Source of the DNA: Streptococcus halichoeri
GTDB taxonomy: Bacteria; Bacillota; Bacilli; Lactobacillales; Streptococcaceae
NCBI RefSeq assembly: GCF_009870755.1
Contig: NZ_WLZU01000006.1
Coordinates: 1 to 64,000 of the forward strand
Direction: 5' to 3'
Length of the DNA: 64,000 nucleotides
The notes under the pieces are model-generated. The model ran no database searches, was not told the origin of the DNA, and worked only from the letters and a program-made list of their open reading frames with translations. A program made the position numbers and the translations under genes. Within the stretch, counting starts at the first letter, position 1; the number at the start of each line of letters is the position of its first letter. This document shows, piece by piece, positions 7,601 through 16,038 of this stretch.

Positions 7601-8665
7601 ATGAAGACCATTGTAGCTATAAATCCAGGGGCCACCTCGACAAAAGTTGCCCTCTTTACCAATCAGACGATGGCTTGGAAAGAAGAGATCACATATCAAG
7701 CTGCTGATTTAGCCCCCTTTGCTAAGGTTTATGACCAGTTTGATCTTCGCTTAAATGATATTGAAGTCATCCTTGCCAAGCACGCTGTGAGCCACATTGA
7801 TTTAGCTGTTGGCCGAGGCGGATTGATTGGTCCAGTTAAACCAGGTGCCATCCTCGTCAATGATGCCTTAATTGAGCACCTAGAGCATCGACCTATTTTA
7901 GAGCACCCCTCTAATCTAGGAGCAAAATTAGCCAAAGCCTTGATGGCTAAGTACGGAAATGGCCAAGCAGCATTTGTCTATGATCCAGTGACGGTTGATT
8001 CCATGAAACCTGTCTCGCGGTTAACCGGCATCAAAGGCATCGAAAGAACCTCCACAGGTCATCATTTGAATATGCGAGCTGTCGCTAGAAAAGCAGCTCA
8101 AGCACTTGGTAAGAATTATGATGACGTTAATTTAGTCATTGCTCACATTGGAGGTGGCTCAAGTGCATCTGCCCATGAAAAAGGTCAGGTGGTTGATTTT
8201 GTTTCGGATGATGAAATCATGTTTTCGGCAGAGCGTTCAGGCGGTATGCCCCTAAAAGCCATGCTACCAGTGATTAAAGAACTAGGCATACCAGCATTTA
8301 ACCAACTAGCACGCAAAAAAGCCGGTCTCCAATCGCATTGTGAGACGGCTGATTTACGCGAGGTAGAAGCACGCATCACACAAGGTGATGCCAATGCCAA
8401 ACTTGTCTTTGAAGCCCTGGCTTTAGGGATTGCTAAAACATTAGCTGCTTTGGCAGCGAGCATTACAGGCCCAATTGATCAGGTCATTTTAACTGGGGGG
8501 ATGGCTTACTCACAAGCCTTGTGTCAAGAAGTTGAAAAGCGCACCGCCTTTATTGCTCCCTTTAAAGCTTATCCAGGCGAGTGTGAGCTAGAAGCTTTAG
8601 CCCTTGGTGGTTTACGTGTCCTAAATAAGGCAGAAGCCTATCAGGTTTTATCCTTTGAAGCCTAG
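7601..8665 (+). CDS. buk: Butyrate kinase (short-chain carboxylate kinase)
   Basis: The product (354 aa) belongs to the acetokinase superfamily and converts acyl phosphate and ADP to free acid and ATP. It begins with the phosphate-binding AINPGATSTKVALF, followed by GRGGLIGPVKPGA, YDPVTVDSM, the adenosine motif IAHIGGGSSASAHEKG and the C-terminal ILTGGMAYS. The length agrees with Buk and is shorter than acetate kinase. GGAGAAG precedes the ATG. It forms a two-gene unit with ptb. Its last four bases overlap the end of the convergent LysR gene, and no terminator is visible between them, so the two transcripts probably run into each other. Confidence 0.9.
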   Translation: MKTIVAINPGATSTKVALFTNQTMAWKEEITYQAADLAPFAKVYDQFDLRLNDIEVILAKHAVSHIDLAVGRGGLIGPVKPGAILVNDALIEHLEHRPILEHPSNLGAKLAKALMAKYGNGQAAFVYDPVTVDSMKPVSRLTGIKGIERTSTGHHLNMRAVARKAAQALGKNYDDVNLVIAHIGGGSSASAHEKGQVVDFVSDDEIMFSAERSGGMPLKAMLPVIKELGIPAFNQLARKKAGLQSHCETADLREVEARITQGDANAKLVFEALALGIAKTLAALAASITGPIDQVILTGGMAYSQALCQEVEKRTAFIAPFKAYPGECELEALALGGLRVLNKAEAYQVLSFEA

Positions 8666-9552
8666 GATGAGGCTTTCATCGCTGCAATAAATCTGTGAAT
8701 GGCATCAGCATTCTGACTTATTTTTTTGCGATAGGCCAGCCCTTGCTTGTAGGTATTGTGACTATCCATAAGGGGAATCCAAACCAATTCAGTCATGCTG
8801 CTATATACTTCTAATTCTTTGGGAAGAATGGTGATCACATCTAATCTATCAAGACTGCGCAGCAATATTTCAAAATCATCGTGAACCAAGATGATATGAT
8901 CGCTAGTTCCTAGTTCTTGGCAGCGGTTTTTTGTGTATACCCCTAAAGCAAAATGGTCACTCAGGCTGGCAATATTATAGGGAGCAAGCTCGCCAAAACT
9001 CACCTCTTGTTTACCTGCTAGAGGATGTCCCTTAGGTACAACAACACAACCAGAATAGCTGGATTCTTCAATAGCCAAAAAATCAATTATAATATCAGGC
9101 TCAACCTGGGGCAAAGAAAGTATCCCAAGATCGATTTTTTCTTGGACCAGCAGGTGTTGCAGAGCCATTGAGCCGTCTTGGACGATATGGAGATTAATTG
9201 CAGGATTTTGCCGAATAAAGCGTGAGATCTGATCCATGTACTGCAGCATGGTCAAAAAAGTCACCCCAATTGTCAAAGTTTGTTTTTGCTTATCCACCTG
9301 TTCTTGCAGGTCAAAAACTAATTGATTAAAGGCTTTGACAATCGGCTCCCCACGCTCTTTGAGGAGTGTACCTGTCTCAGTAAGATTGAGCCGATGATTT
9401 TGGTAAATAAATAGCGGTGCATTCAATTCGTCTTCCATTTTTGAGATGGCTTGTTTCAGTGCCGGTTGTGACACGAATAAGATCTTGGACGCGTGCGAAT
9501 AATTTTGTGCCTTGGCAATGGTTAAAAAGTAGGAAAGTTGTCTAATGTCCAT
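8662..9552 (-). CDS. LysR-family transcriptional regulator
   Basis: A 296-aa LysR-type regulator. The winged helix-turn-helix covers about residues 1-60 (MDIRQLSYFLTIAKAQNYSHASKILFVSQPALKQAISKMEDEL), and the remainder is a periplasmic-binding-protein-like effector domain. It is convergent to buk and divergent from the beta-lactamase-like gene, with a 60-base shared upstream region where LysR proteins usually bind. The palindrome AGGAAGTTCCT lies there (about 9588-9598). Targets are probably its own gene and the divergent hydrolase, and possibly the dehydrogenase/ptb/buk block. The effector is unknown. Confidence 0.87.
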   Translation of the reverse strand: MDIRQLSYFLTIAKAQNYSHASKILFVSQPALKQAISKMEDELNAPLFIYQNHRLNLTETGTLLKERGEPIVKAFNQLVFDLQEQVDKQKQTLTIGVTFLTMLQYMDQISRFIRQNPAINLHIVQDGSMALQHLLVQEKIDLGILSLPQVEPDIIIDFLAIEESSYSGCVVVPKGHPLAGKQEVSFGELAPYNIASLSDHFALGVYTKNRCQELGTSDHIILVHDDFEILLRSLDRLDVITILPKELEVYSSMTELVWIPLMDSHNTYKQGLAYRKKISQNADAIHRFIAAMKASS

Positions 9553-9612
9553 AAGCGTTCTTTCTATTGCAAACTCTATTAAAAGCTAAGGAAGTTCCTA
9601 AAAGGAGGTGAC

Positions 9613-10674
9613 ATGATGAATCAGGAAAAATTAGCAAAACTGTTTACTACCTTTGTCCAAAAACACCACCTACCCCAAGCGATTGTGGCGCTTGAAACGA
9701 CAGATAAAAAAGACAAAGTCCAGTTATCTTGGGGACAACTCCAGGCAGATTCGCCCTTTTTAATGGCTAGTGTGACAAAGTTATGGGTAACCACTCTAAT
9801 CTTGCAACTGATTGACCAGAAAAAAGTTTTCTACGACTCTATTGTAACCGATTTCATCCCAAAAGAAAAGCTAGCTGGTATCCATTCCATGCTGCCTAAA
9901 AACCAGGATTTGCCGATTACTGTCGCTGATTTACTCTTTCAGCGCACAGGCTTTGGTAATATTTTTTATGAAGAGCCAATTCGTTTAAAAGAGCGCATTG
10001 CTCGTGAGGATTTTGCCTATAGTTGGCAAGAAATGAAGGAGTGGGTCCAGGCCACACCAGCTCATTTCCTACCAGGGAGCAAGGCCGCCTATTATGCTGA
10101 TATTAATTTTACCTTGTTAGGACTTATTATTGAGCACATTTGCCACCAGGATCTGGATGTCTGTGTCGAAAAGGCGATTATGCTTCCTTTAGGCTTGCAG
10201 CATTCCTACCTTTGCAGCAGTGAATATGCTGTTATTCCCCCACTTTATACAGGCCGTGCCTATTTGGATAGGCCAAAAGTCGTAGCTAGTGGGCAGGGAG
10301 CTGGCGGTGGCGTATCCACCTGTCAGGATTTACTGGTGTTTATCCGTGCCTTTTTTGAAGGCCAGCTCTTTAACAAAGACCACTGGAATCGGCTCAAAGA
10401 TTACTATCCCTTGCAGGCAGACTATGCTCCGGTCTTATATGGTGGAGGTCACATGCTGCTTGCAATGGGAAAGCCAGGAAATCACAAGCGTCCTGAATTT
10501 TATGGCCATTCTGGTATTTCTGGTGCCTTTGCCTTTTTTTGCCCCCAACTAAATCTCTACCTAAGTGGAACAACGGATAATGCTGGGCAATCATCCTTGT
10601 GTATCCAGCTAATCTATCTCTTGTTATCAGAGATTGAGCGCGAGCGTGACCAGACAAAAAGCAACAAAAGATGA
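9613..10674 (+). CDS. Serine beta-lactamase-like hydrolase (class C / PBP-like fold)
   Basis: The product (353 aa) belongs to the beta-lactamase-related serine hydrolase family. The nucleophile motif is SVTK (S53-K56). The second motif is YAD at 161-163, where the family often has YxN. A C-terminal HSGISG plays the part of the KTG/HxG motif. No signal peptide is visible, so the protein seems cytosolic and is more likely an esterase or peptidase-like enzyme than a wall enzyme or a true beta-lactamase. AAAGGAGGTGAC precedes two adjacent ATG codons; the first is taken. It is divergent from the LysR gene, which may control it. The substrate is unknown. Confidence 0.75.
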   Translation: MMNQEKLAKLFTTFVQKHHLPQAIVALETTDKKDKVQLSWGQLQADSPFLMASVTKLWVTTLILQLIDQKKVFYDSIVTDFIPKEKLAGIHSMLPKNQDLPITVADLLFQRTGFGNIFYEEPIRLKERIAREDFAYSWQEMKEWVQATPAHFLPGSKAAYYADINFTLLGLIIEHICHQDLDVCVEKAIMLPLGLQHSYLCSSEYAVIPPLYTGRAYLDRPKVVASGQGAGGGVSTCQDLLVFIRAFFEGQLFNKDHWNRLKDYYPLQADYAPVLYGGGHMLLAMGKPGNHKRPEFYGHSGISGAFAFFCPQLNLYLSGTTDNAGQSSLCIQLIYLLLSEIERERDQTKSNKR

Positions 10675-10845
10675 TAGCAAAGCAAGTAGAAAGAGAGGCA
10701 AAAAATAACCAAAGCTAGCTTGCTTCAAGTATACCTGCTTAACCAGGCGACCATTTAGCTCTTGGCAAGCCAGAGATAATTTGCTAAACTTGGCTAGGAA
10801 TCAGAGCTTATAGATAGCTCAGACACATGTTTACAGTAAAGGCAG

Positions 10846-12027
10846 ATGAATAGTATGGGAAAGAAATTTGTTTTAGCTCCTGACTCCTTTAAAGAGAGTC
10901 TATCAGCCATACAAGCCTGTCAGGCGATGACCAAGGGGATTCTTGCAGTTTTTCCGGATGCAGACATTTGTTCATTCCCGATGGCTGACGGGGGCGAAGG
11001 GACGGTGGATGCTCTTTTACAGGCCTTAGGAGGCAAACGGATCGACCTCACTGTTTCAGGGCCACTGGTAAAAGAGCAAGTCCGTGCTTATTATGGTTGG
11101 TTTCCAAAGCAGCAGCTAGCTGTAGTGGAAATGGCCAAGGCTAATGGCTTAGAGTTACTAGCTAGCAGCAAACGTAACCCGCTGCGCACTTCAAGCTATG
11201 GCACAGGCCAACTCATACGTCATGCTCTTAACCAAGGCGCTAAGCGTATCATTTTAGGACTTGGTGGCAGTGCCACCAACGATGGCGGTGCTGGAATGGC
11301 GCAAGCCTTGGGCCTAAGTTTTATCGGCCAAGACCAGCAAATCCTACCAGCTGGCCTTAGTGGGGGAACTTTAGCTGAAGTATCTGCCCTTGATGTGACA
11401 GCATTAGATTCCCGATTAGCACAGACAGAAATCATCCTGGCCTGTGATGTCACTAATCCCCTACTAGGTCCTAGCGGAGCTAGCCAGATTTTTGGTCCGC
11501 AAAAAGGAGCAACTGCTCAGATGATTCCAATTTTAGAAGAGAATCTCAAGCACTATGCTCGATTATTGCAACAAGCAGTAGGGCGTGATGTTGCCCTACA
11601 AGCTGGCGCAGGTGCAGCCGGTGGCTTAGGAGCTAGCTTATTAGCTTTGACCAATGCCCAATGGCAGCTTGGTAGCAACCTGATAGCAGACTTACTTGAT
11701 CTGGAAGGAGCCATCAAAAATGCTGATTACGTCTTTACTGGTGAAGGTCGCATCGATGGGCAGACCGCCTTTGGTAAGGTTCCCTTGGGCGTAGCAAACC
11801 TTGCTCAGAAATACAACAAACCAGTTTATGCCTGTGTTGGTCAGATTGACCAGGGGAGTGCAAAGCTTTATCAAGCAGGAATAACAGCCATTTTTAGCCT
11901 CGTACCAGGGCCCATATCTTTGCCAGACGCCTTGGCCCAAGGGGCTGTTCATCTTGAAACTACCGTAGAAAACATTTGCCGCTTGCTTGCAAGCAGCCAA
12001 GCCCCATCTCTTACGTTTAGACCTTAA
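10846..12027 (+). CDS. glxK: Glycerate kinase
   Basis: A 393-aa glycerate kinase of the GarK/GlxK family, which phosphorylates D-glycerate with ATP and feeds the product into lower glycolysis. Family signatures are FVLAPDSFKESLSA at the start, FPMADGGEGTVDALL, the glycine-rich LGLGGSATNDGGAGMAQALG, CDVTNPLLG, and GEGRIDGQTAFGKVP near the end. The start is the first ATG (AAAGGCAG upstream); a second ATG three codons on is also possible. It appears to be a single-gene unit. The 171 bases upstream hold no clear promoter. No T-run terminator follows; only a short GCAC/GTGC hairpin (about 12059) was seen. Confidence 0.9.
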   Translation: MNSMGKKFVLAPDSFKESLSAIQACQAMTKGILAVFPDADICSFPMADGGEGTVDALLQALGGKRIDLTVSGPLVKEQVRAYYGWFPKQQLAVVEMAKANGLELLASSKRNPLRTSSYGTGQLIRHALNQGAKRIILGLGGSATNDGGAGMAQALGLSFIGQDQQILPAGLSGGTLAEVSALDVTALDSRLAQTEIILACDVTNPLLGPSGASQIFGPQKGATAQMIPILEENLKHYARLLQQAVGRDVALQAGAGAAGGLGASLLALTNAQWQLGSNLIADLLDLEGAIKNADYVFTGEGRIDGQTAFGKVPLGVANLAQKYNKPVYACVGQIDQGSAKLYQAGITAIFSLVPGPISLPDALAQGAVHLETTVENICRLLASSQAPSLTFRP

Positions 12028-12118
12028 ATCAGCTGCTAACACATAAACTACCTAAAATGCACTAGCTCGTGCAAAGGAGAGGGCAGGGATGTTGGAAAAT
12101 CAGGAAATGAAAAAATAC

Positions 12119-12147
12119 TTGCGCGACCTCTTGAATTGTGATAGAAT
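12119..12147 (+). promoter_or_regulatory. rpmB promoter
   Basis: TTGCGC (12119-12124), a 17-base spacer and TAGAAT (12142-12147) lie 62 bases before the rpmB start. Confidence 0.65.
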
Positions 12148-12209
12148 ATTTTGGTATGTGGTGCTAGCACATCCGTAAACACATTCTACCTAGGAGGAAA
12201 TAAACCAAA

Positions 12210-12398
12210 ATGGCTAAAGTATGTTATTTTACTGGTCGTAAAACCGTATCAGGAAACAACCGTTCACACGCTATGAACCAAACCAAACGTACCGTTAAAC
12301 CAAACCTTCAAAAAGTAACAATCCTTGTTGATGGTAAACCTAAAAAAGTTTGGGCTTCAGCTCGTGCGCTTAAATCTGGTAAAGTTGAACGCGTTTAA
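12210..12398 (+). CDS. rpmB: 50S ribosomal protein L28
   Basis: This 62-aa basic protein is ribosomal protein L28 of the large subunit. It begins [21 protein letters not shown] and contains [14 protein letters not shown] and [16 protein letters not shown], the full-length bacterial L28. Only the first cysteine of the zinc-type CxxC pattern remains (VCYF), so this looks like the zinc-independent form, as expected for the sole L28 in streptococci. AGGAGG lies upstream of the ATG. It is a monocistronic unit with its own promoter and a compact terminator. The asp23-fakA pair follows, an arrangement common in Gram-positives. Confidence 0.96.
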   Translation: MAKVCYFTGRKTVSGNNRSHAMNQTKRTVKPNLQKVTILVDGKPKKVWASARALKSGKVERV

Positions 12399-12405
12399 TT
12401 GAAAT

Positions 12406-12424
12406 AAGCCTCAGGGCTTTTTTT
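12406..12424 (+). terminator. rpmB terminator
   Basis: AAGCC (12406-12410), loop TCAG, GGCTT (12415-12419) and a T-run follow the rpmB stop by seven bases. Confidence 0.85.
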
Positions 12425-12464
12425 CTTTTGACAAATCGCCGCAAGTTTGTCCTTGCCTCGATTT

Positions 12465-12493
12465 TTTACAATTCCCCTGAGATATGGTAGAAT
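12465..12493 (+). promoter_or_regulatory. asp23-fakA promoter
   Basis: TTTACA (12465-12470), a 17-base spacer and TAGAAT (12488-12493) lie 30 bases before the asp23-family start. Confidence 0.65.
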
Positions 12494-12523
12494 AAACTGA
12501 CAAAACTTTATGAGGTAGCAATT

Positions 12524-12889
12524 ATGACTGTAAAAATCAATACAAAAGATGGTCTTATTGAACTCTCTGACGATGTTATTGCAACTGTCGTTGGTGGTTC
12601 AGCAACGGAAATTTTTGGCGTTGTTGGCATGGCAAGCAAAAGTGCCATAAAAGATAATTTTCAATCACTACTTCGTAAAGAAAACTATTCCAAAGGAGTA
12701 GTGGTGAAATCAACAGAAACAGGTATTTCTGTTGACGTCTACACCGTGATGAGTTACGGTGTGAAAATTAGCGAAGTTTCGAAAAACATTCAAGAACGGG
12801 TGAAATTTAATCTAGAAAGTCAACTTGGCATTTCGGCTAATATGGTTAATGTTTACGTACAAAATATCAGGGTTGTAGGAGAAAAGTAG
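12524..12889 (+). CDS. Asp23/Gls24 family envelope stress protein (YloU-like)
   Basis: A 121-aa protein of the Asp23/Gls24 (DUF322) family. The diagnostic stretch is ELSDDVIATVVGGSATEIFGVVGMASKSA at the start, followed by the alternating strands KGVVVKSTETGISVDVYTVMSYGVKI and a C-terminal NVYVQNIRVV. Members are membrane-associated or cytosolic proteins linked to envelope stress; the precise function of YloU is not established. GAGGTAGCAATT precedes the ATG. The stop codon overlaps the GTG start of fakA by one base, so translation is coupled and the protein is likely connected with fatty-acid kinase. Confidence 0.9.
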   Translation: MTVKINTKDGLIELSDDVIATVVGGSATEIFGVVGMASKSAIKDNFQSLLRKENYSKGVVVKSTETGISVDVYTVMSYGVKISEVSKNIQERVKFNLESQLGISANMVNVYVQNIRVVGEK

Positions 12890-14553
12890 TGTCAAATATT
12901 ACAACAAGCTTATTCCAAGAGATGATTCAAGCAGCTGCGACGCGTCTTGGAAAGCAAGCAGAATATGTTAATTCCTTAAACGTTTTCCCTGTTCCAGATG
13001 GTGATACTGGGACAAACATGGGAATGACCATGGATAATGGTGCCAAAGAAGTTGCTGATAAACCAGCAACAACCGTTGGAGAAGTTGGTCAAATCCTCTC
13101 TAAAGGGTTGCTTATGGGGGCGCGTGGCAATTCAGGCGTTATCACCTCACAATTGTTCCGTGGTTTTAGCCAAAGCATCAAAAACAAAACAGAACTTGAT
13201 GGTAAGGCCCTAGCCCAAGCTTTTCAAGCCGGCGTTGAAGTAGCTTATAAAGCAGTTATGAAACCTGTCGAAGGCACCATTTTAACAGTCTCACGAGGAG
13301 CAGCTACAGCAGCTCTCAAAAAAGCAGAGACCAGTGATGACGCCATCGCAGTAATGGAAGCAGCCCTAAAAGGCGCTAAACGCGCCCTTGCTAAGACACC
13401 AGAATTACTTCCTGTCCTTAAAGAAGTTGGCGTAGTGGATTCAGGCGGCCAAGGCCTTGTCTTTATCTATGAAGGTTTTTTGTCTGCCCTAAATGGCGAC
13501 TATGTTGCCTCAGAAGACTTCAAAGCAACCCCAGCTAATATGTCTGAAATGATTAATGCCGAACACCATAAAGCAGTTGTAGGACATGTGGCTACCGAAG
13601 ACATTACCTATGGCTATTGTACGGAAATTATGGTGGCCCTAAAACAAGGACCAACCTATGTAAAAGAATTCAATTATGAAGAATTCCAAGGTTATTTGAG
13701 TAATCTGGGTGATTCTTTACTTGTCATCAATGATGATGAAATTGTTAAGGTGCATGTCCATACAGAAGACCCCGGGTTAGTGATGCAAGAAGGCTTGAAA
13801 TTTGGTTCGCTTGTGAAGGTGAAAGTGGAAAATATGCGCAACCAGCATGATGCCCAAGTCCAAAAAACGAACCAAGCCAGCCAGGCAGCTCAACCAAAAG
13901 ATTTTGGCTTAATTGCTGTTGTCGCAGGTGAAGGCCTAGCTGATATTTTCAAAGCTCAAGGCGTTGACTACATCATCTCAGGTGGTCAAACCATGAACCC
14001 ATCCACCGAAGACATTGTGAAAGCCATTGAGGCAGTCAATGCCAAAAACGTGATTATTCTACCAAATAATAAAAATATCTTTATGGCTGCCCAGTCAGCA
14101 GCAGAAGTGGTCGAGCAAGCCGCAGCCGTTGTTGAAACAAGAACAGTGCCGCAAGGCTTAACCAGTCTACTTGCCTTTGACCCATCTAAATCCCTCCAAG
14201 AAAATGTGGCAGATATGACAGCCAGTCTATCAGACGTTGTTAGTGGCAGCATTACCCTGGCTGTGCGTGACACGTCCATTGACGGGCTTGATATTCACGA
14301 AAATGATTACCTGGGAATGGTTGATGGCAAAATTTTGGTATCTGATGCCAATCTAGAGACTGCCATCAAAGCAACTTTTGCTCAGATGATTACAGATGAT
14401 AGTGAGATTGTTACTCTCTTTGTCGGAGAAGAAGGCAATCAAGCTTTTGCAAACGAGTTGGCTGACTACCTTGAAACCACCTATGAAGATATAGAAGTAG
14501 ATATTCATCAAGGCATGCAACCTGTCTACCCTTATCTCATGAGTGTTGAGTAA
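12889..14553 (+). CDS. fakA: Fatty acid kinase catalytic subunit (DhaL/DegV-associated, YloV)
   Basis: The product is 554 aa. The N-terminal DhaL-type ATP-binding domain (about 1-200) carries the metal/ATP motif NVFPVPDGDTGTNMG and GARGNSGVITSQLFRG. A central and C-terminal region (about 320-554) corresponds to the YloV/FakA-specific domains. FakA phosphorylates exogenous fatty acids bound to FakB, which is not in this window, feeding acyl phosphate to PlsX/PlsY for phospholipid synthesis. The GTG at 12889 overlaps the asp23 stop and is preceded by AGGAGAA. Length and motif order are normal for the family. A hairpin terminator follows. Confidence 0.92.
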   Translation: MSNITTSLFQEMIQAAATRLGKQAEYVNSLNVFPVPDGDTGTNMGMTMDNGAKEVADKPATTVGEVGQILSKGLLMGARGNSGVITSQLFRGFSQSIKNKTELDGKALAQAFQAGVEVAYKAVMKPVEGTILTVSRGAATAALKKAETSDDAIAVMEAALKGAKRALAKTPELLPVLKEVGVVDSGGQGLVFIYEGFLSALNGDYVASEDFKATPANMSEMINAEHHKAVVGHVATEDITYGYCTEIMVALKQGPTYVKEFNYEEFQGYLSNLGDSLLVINDDEIVKVHVHTEDPGLVMQEGLKFGSLVKVKVENMRNQHDAQVQKTNQASQAAQPKDFGLIAVVAGEGLADIFKAQGVDYIISGGQTMNPSTEDIVKAIEAVNAKNVIILPNNKNIFMAAQSAAEVVEQAAAVVETRTVPQGLTSLLAFDPSKSLQENVADMTASLSDVVSGSITLAVRDTSIDGLDIHENDYLGMVDGKILVSDANLETAIKATFAQMITDDSEIVTLFVGEEGNQAFANELADYLETTYEDIEVDIHQGMQPVYPYLMSVE

Positions 14554-14582
14554 CATCCTTACAAAAATGAGTTTATCTTAAT

Positions 14583-14652
14583 GCCCCACCTAGCGTAGCA
14601 AGTCGTCTGGTTATCAGTACCAGCTGACGCGTTAGAGTTTAGGGGCTTTTTT
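14583..14652 (+). terminator. asp23-fakA terminator
   Basis: GCCCC (14583-14587) pairs with GGGGC (14642-14646), with partial pairing inside (CTAGCG with CGTTAG), followed by TTTTTT. Confidence 0.65.
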
Positions 14653-14697
14653 CTATTGCTAGCGCAGCTGATAAACTGCAGCTGGCATTAAAAAGAA

Positions 14698-14725
14698 TTG
14701 ACAATCCTAAAAAAAAGATTATAAT
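14698..14725 (+). promoter_or_regulatory. Promoter of stomatin-like gene
   Basis: The hexamers match consensus: TTGACA (14698-14703), a 16-base spacer and TATAAT (14720-14725). It is the strongest-looking promoter in the window. Confidence 0.85.
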
Positions 14726-14764
14726 TGTCTTATCACAATAAGTCAAAATCTAGAGGAGTTCCAG

Positions 14765-15655
14765 ATGAATACTGCAATCATTGTCTTACTTTGTATTTTA
14801 GTACTGCTAGTATTAGTAGTGCTCAGTACACTTTATGTTGTCAAACAACAAACAGTCGCTATTATTGAACGATTTGGTAAATATCAAGTGACCGCAACTA
14901 GTGGGATTCACATCCGGATGCCCTTTGGCATTGATAAAATAGCTGCGCGTGTGCAGTTACGCCTCCTCCAATCAGAAATTGTCGTCGAAACAAAAACAAA
15001 AGACAATGTCTTTGTCACCCTCAATGTTGCCACCCAATACCGTGTGAATGAAAAAAATGTCACTGATGCTTACTACAAATTAATGAAGCCAGAAGCACAG
15101 ATCAAGTCCTACATTGAAGACGCTCTACGCTCATCTGTACCCAAGCTCACCCTGGACGAATTATTCGAGAAAAAAGATGAGATCGCCTTGGAAGTCCAAC
15201 ATCAAGTGGCAGAGGAAATGTCCACCTATGGCTATATCATTGTTAAGACCTTGATCACTAAGGTTGAACCTGATGCCGAGGTCAAGCAATCAATGAATGA
15301 AATCAATGCCGCTCAACGTAAGCGCGTCGCTGCGCAAGAACTTGCTGAAGCAGATAAGATTAAGATTGTCACGGCGGCTTCTGCTGAAGCAGAAAAAGAT
15401 CGCTTACATGGTGTGGGGATTGCCCAACAGCGTAAAGCAATTGTAGATGGCTTAGCAGATTCTATTCAAGAATTAAAAGAAGCTAACATTAGCTTGGATG
15501 AAGAGCAGATTATGTCTATCTTATTAACCAACCAATATTTAGATACCTTAAATACCTTTGCGTCTAAAGGCAATCAAACCCTGTTTTTGCCAAATACACC
15601 TAATGGTGTAGATGACATTCGCAGCCAAGTGCTATCAGCATTAAAAGTAAAATAA
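14765..15655 (+). CDS. SPFH/stomatin-prohibitin family membrane protein
   Basis: A 296-aa protein with one N-terminal membrane helix (about 4-27) and an SPFH/band-7 domain: VKQQTVAIIERFGKYQ, GIHIRMPFGIDKIAARVQLR, and LTLDELFEKKDEIALEV near 120-140. An Ala/Glu-rich coiled coil (about 175-225) precedes the C-terminal tail. Members form oligomeric rings on the cytoplasmic membrane face and are linked to membrane microdomains and protease control. The specific role in streptococci is not known. It has a consensus promoter, AGGAG upstream of the ATG, and a bidirectional terminator downstream, so it is a single-gene unit that may be highly expressed. Confidence 0.88.
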   Translation: MNTAIIVLLCILVLLVLVVLSTLYVVKQQTVAIIERFGKYQVTATSGIHIRMPFGIDKIAARVQLRLLQSEIVVETKTKDNVFVTLNVATQYRVNEKNVTDAYYKLMKPEAQIKSYIEDALRSSVPKLTLDELFEKKDEIALEVQHQVAEEMSTYGYIIVKTLITKVEPDAEVKQSMNEINAAQRKRVAAQELAEADKIKIVTAASAEAEKDRLHGVGIAQQRKAIVDGLADSIQELKEANISLDEEQIMSILLTNQYLDTLNTFASKGNQTLFLPNTPNGVDDIRSQVLSALKVK

Positions 15656-15779
15656 GGATTTTAGCTTTTCTTTAGTAGGTCAAGTAGGTTAGCACAAACG
15701 TCTATCAAGTTACCTCTCTTTTGCTAGAACTTTTGATTGCTCTGTGCTTGCCTGATAAGATACTAAAAAAAGACCATAA

Positions 15780-15820
15780 AAAACAACTAGAACGGAGGGA
15801 TGTGTCCTAGTTGTTTTTTT
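15780..15820. terminator. Bidirectional terminator between stomatin-like gene and small minus-strand gene
   Basis: AAAACAACTAG (15780-15790) pairs with CTAGTTGTTTT (15807-15817). A T-run follows on the plus strand, and an A-run upstream serves the minus strand. Both convergent genes end here. Confidence 0.8.
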
Positions 15821-15848
15821 GTTTGTCTGACTTTTAATGTTTTAGTTA

Positions 15849-15965
15849 TTATTTCTTACCAAATCTCTTGTACTCATGAATAATCTTCAAAGCACGCTTT
15901 TTGGTTTTGATATTGGGACTCTTTAGCCGTCGGTAAGCCGATGCTAAATCAGTTTTTTCAGCCAT
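15849..15965 (-). CDS. 38-residue basic protein, putative metal-homeostasis microprotein
   Basis: The minus strand encodes 38 residues: MAEKTDLASAYRRLKSPN, then IKTKKRALKIIHEYKRFGKK. A strong GAGGAGG ribosome site lies seven bases before the ATG, with a good promoter upstream and a terminator downstream, so this is a real gene despite its size. It is very basic and predicted helical. I recall short streptococcal and lactobacillal proteins of this type being named putative metal homeostasis proteins; the biochemical function is not established. The upstream promoter overlaps an 11-of-12 match to the zinc repressor AdcR operator, which supports a link to zinc supply. There is no signal peptide or membrane segment, so it is expected in the cytosol. 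Confidence 0.8.
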   Translation of the reverse strand: MAEKTDLASAYRRLKSPNIKTKKRALKIIHEYKRFGKK

Positions 15966-16009
15966 AATAACCTCCTCATAAAAAGTATTTATTAACGTTA
16001 ACAAAGACT

Positions 16010-16038
16010 AGTATAGCACAATAAACTTAACCGGTAAA
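16010..16038 (-). promoter_or_regulatory. Promoter of the 38-residue gene with overlapping AdcR-like operator
   Basis: On the minus strand TTTACC (16038-16033), a 17-base spacer and TATACT (16015-16010) form the promoter. The -35 hexamer is half of TTTACCGGTTAA (16038-16027), which differs at one position from the palindromic AdcR consensus TTAACYRGTTAA. A second palindrome, TTAACGTTAA (15992-16001), lies just downstream of the predicted start. This geometry suggests zinc-dependent repression. Confidence 0.55.

Noticed and set aside
9613-10674. A true secreted beta-lactamase
   Set aside because: There is no signal peptide and the second motif is YAD instead of YxN; a cytosolic esterase-like member of the superfamily is more likely.
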